A stretch of 64,000 nucleotides of DNA from Candidatus Hodarchaeota archaeon (GTDB lineage: Archaea > Asgardarchaeota > Heimdallarchaeia > Hodarchaeales > Hodarchaeaceae). The position numbers and the translations under genes were made by a program. The stretch lies in the NCBI GenBank assembly GCA_016840285.1, contig JAEOSR010000154.1, forward strand, positions 13,436 to 77,435. The letters are read 5' to 3'. Numbering within the stretch: the stretch's first letter is position 1; every line of letters starts with the position of its first letter. Under the pieces are notes generated by a model that was not told the origin of the DNA, did no database searches, and saw nothing but the letters and a program-made list of their open reading frames with translations. Of the stretch, positions 62,321 to 64,000 are shown one piece after another.

Positions 62321-63964
62321 GTGAATTTATTAAGAGCATTGTATCAAAAGGAAAAGGGATCATTGAAAACACTATTATTATTCCTTTTTATCTCTGCTTT
62401 TTTCTTTGACCATTTGACTTCCTTCTACTACCTTCAAGTGAAAGTAACCAACGGAACAATTGAGTACCAATTTGAAAAAGATAGTGAACGAACTGAACTT
62501 AATTTACCCAGAAGAAATGTGCAATCGACAGACTTCATTATAAGCACATACCACGAAGATGAAGCCTTTGATGGGTATAATCTTTTTGTTGTCGATCCAA
62601 CAAGCTCTGACCGGAGTAAATGTAATAACACCTTACTTATCACAGATATGACTGGAAAAATTCTTATAAAAAGGAATGTTGGTTATGGGACTGGCACCAT
62701 TAATGCAGAATTCATCAACTCAACTACCATCCTTATGGGAGAGCCTTCTGGAGCTGTATTATGGAACATTTATTCTAACACGACTCATTTGATTAGTGCT
62801 AAAGGACATCATGAATATGAATACAATCCGAACAGTGACACTATTTTTACTTTTAATTTATACAACATCGATATTGAGGGAGTATCTTATAGATTTGATT
62901 ATATTAATGAATATAATTTAACAGGCCATCTAGTATGGTCTCTGGATACACGTTCTTTCATCTCTCCTACTCAATGGTGCCCATTCCAGGACATGGTAGG
63001 TAAAGATAGGGGGATTACTCATTCAAACACAATTTTTTTTGATTCAGAGGAAGAAATCTTTTACTTCACTCCTCGGAATCTAAATACCTTCTATAAAATA
63101 GATCATAGGACAAGTGAGGTTATCTGGGGACTCGGTCAGTATGGTAACTTTACCCTCTATGATCTTGAAGGCAATCAGCGGCAAAGCCTTTTCTTTCACC
63201 CTCATGCGATAGAAAAAATCAATGAAAACCAGTTTATCCTCTTCGACAATGATAAACACAATTTTGAAAACCCCTCAAGCACTAAAACTCGGATTGTTGA
63301 ACTTACAATTGATGAATCAACCATGACTGCAAATGAATCGTGGGTTTGGGTAGCACCTCACAGCTACTACAGCCACGCGTTAGGTGATGCTGACAGACTC
63401 CCTAATGGAAACCGTCTTGGAACATTTGGTACCTCATCTCATCCGAATACTAATATTGGAGCTAGATTGGTTGAGGTTGATAATGAAGGGAACATCGTCT
63501 GGGAGTTGAATTTCCCACATACAGAGACATTCAAGCACGAAGTAAATCGAATGGAACGAATATGCTTCTCACCTATATTAAGTTCCCCTCCAGATATAAA
63601 AGTACCCCCTGATAATGAAATAACGATCACCTGGCAAACCTGGTATAATTTTCGTGCTAAAAGGAAAATGAATGGCTCTTACTCCCTATATCTTGATGGA
63701 GAACTGATTGAAGAGGGTGAACAGGTCTTTGACAAATTTTGGCGTCCAACAAACCTGACCTTCAATTTAGGTAAAATGAATCTAGGTATCTACAATCTCC
63801 TTTTAGCACTTGAAGATGAGAGTGAGCATGTAACAACTGATGAGATTAGTATATTTATTTCTCATAATGAACCTACATCAACCATTGCTATAAATATGAC
63901 CAATTTTCTCCTTGGATTAGCATTTCTACTGATTTGGAGAAAAAAAGTAACAAGAATTAAATAA
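62321..63964 (+). CDS. Arylsulfotransferase-like membrane protein
   Basis: A 547-aa protein with an N-terminal signal anchor (about 15-35) and a C-terminal helix (about 527-543). The outside part has beta-propeller-like repeats with family words of the arylsulfate sulfotransferase (ASST-type) group: FHPHAIEKI, HALGDADRLPNGN, RLVEVDNEGNIVWELNFP and a following C-terminal Ig-like domain (TITWQTWYNF). Bacterial ASST moves sulfate between phenols in the periplasm; the acceptor here is unknown. GTG 62321 is preferred (GGT 8 nt upstream); TTG 62312 is possible. Confidence 0.8.
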   Translation: MNLLRALYQKEKGSLKTLLLFLFISAFFFDHLTSFYYLQVKVTNGTIEYQFEKDSERTELNLPRRNVQSTDFIISTYHEDEAFDGYNLFVVDPTSSDRSKCNNTLLITDMTGKILIKRNVGYGTGTINAEFINSTTILMGEPSGAVLWNIYSNTTHLISAKGHHEYEYNPNSDTIFTFNLYNIDIEGVSYRFDYINEYNLTGHLVWSLDTRSFISPTQWCPFQDMVGKDRGITHSNTIFFDSEEEIFYFTPRNLNTFYKIDHRTSEVIWGLGQYGNFTLYDLEGNQRQSLFFHPHAIEKINENQFILFDNDKHNFENPSSTKTRIVELTIDESTMTANESWVWVAPHSYYSHALGDADRLPNGNRLGTFGTSSHPNTNIGARLVEVDNEGNIVWELNFPHTETFKHEVNRMERICFSPILSSPPDIKVPPDNEITITWQTWYNFRAKRKMNGSYSLYLDGELIEEGEQVFDKFWRPTNLTFNLGKMNLGIYNLLLALEDESEHVTTDEISIFISHNEPTSTIAINMTNFLLGLAFLLIWRKKVTRIK

Positions 63965-64000
63965 TTCACATTAAAAAGAATTCTTAAAAATATGAAACAA

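Noticed and set aside
463..63964. Many antisense or offset open frames of 60-130 codons within real genes
   Set aside because: They lie inside longer genes with clear domains, lack ribosome binding sites and have low-complexity or unlikely composition (for example 9846-10238 and 24594-24941 on the minus strand).
1..64000. CRISPR arrays
   Set aside because: I saw no series of evenly spaced repeats of 24-40 bases, and no cas gene.
63991..64000. Start of a further gene (ATGAAACAA) at the right edge
   Set aside because: Only three codons, no ribosome binding site; not enough to support.
1..64000. Insertion sequences, integrases or attachment sites
   Set aside because: No transposase or integrase motifs and no paired direct or inverted repeats were noticed around the methyltransferase island or the tRNA.

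Overview
The window looks like a chromosomal segment of an Asgard-type archaeon. It is AT-rich and densely packed on both strands. Archaeal hallmarks are HMfB-type histones, TTTATAAA promoter boxes, GGTGA-type ribosome binding sites, frequent GTG and TTG starts, an eIF2B-like protein and a tRNA-Cys whose D arm carries a 30-nt insertion. Eukaryote-like features point to Asgard: a Ras/Rab-like GTPase, a gelsolin-like domain protein, a probable longin domain fused to SNAP/TPR-like helices, site-1-protease-like subtilases and a family-B DNA polymerase with DNA polymerase epsilon signatures. The exact lineage cannot be fixed without a tree.

Layout. 0-0.8 kb: two tandem histone genes on the minus strand (the left one cut by the window edge) with matching promoters and leader hairpins. 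1.3-4.5 kb: a membrane protein with a HEPN-like tail, a PhzF-family enzyme, a GNAT gene remnant and two very small genes. 4.6-12.5 kb: a TPR protein, a HAD phosphatase, a membrane-anchored subtilase overlapping a DHH phosphoesterase, a glycosyltransferase and a four-helix membrane protein. 12.7-20.9 kb: unknown genes, a GNAT acetyltransferase, a second glycosyltransferase, a large secreted and anchored surface protein and a TPR adaptor. 20.9-25.2 kb: adenylate kinase behind an ACT-domain gene, a GT2 glycosyltransferase, the small GTPase and an unknown protein. 25.2-33.5 kb: a second subtilase, a dCTP deaminase, an APH-like kinase next to a metallo-beta-lactamase-fold protein, an eIF2B-like protein and a PIN-domain protein. 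33.5-38.5 kb: tRNA-Cys, the gelsolin-like protein, class II HMG-CoA reductase, a Nudix hydrolase, a small zinc protein and an inositol-phosphatase-family enzyme. 38.7-42.9 kb: a tight three-gene operon with SNAP/TPR-like and probable longin-like proteins. 42.9-50 kb: a large membrane protein and the Pol epsilon-like polymerase. 50.3-61.4 kb: four large N6-adenine-type DNA methyltransferases, three of them in one operon headed by a MutY-like glycosylase. 61.5-64 kb: a FYVE/RING-like zinc finger plus TPR protein and an arylsulfotransferase-like membrane protein.

The two strongest leads are: (1) the polymerase, whose motif C and palm-domain Cx2Cx8C cysteines match those of eukaryotic Pol epsilon; (2) the glycosylase-methyltransferase operon, which has no recognisable restriction nuclease and could be an undescribed DNA-modification or defence system. 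Functional statements come from motif reading only; no database search or structure prediction was run.
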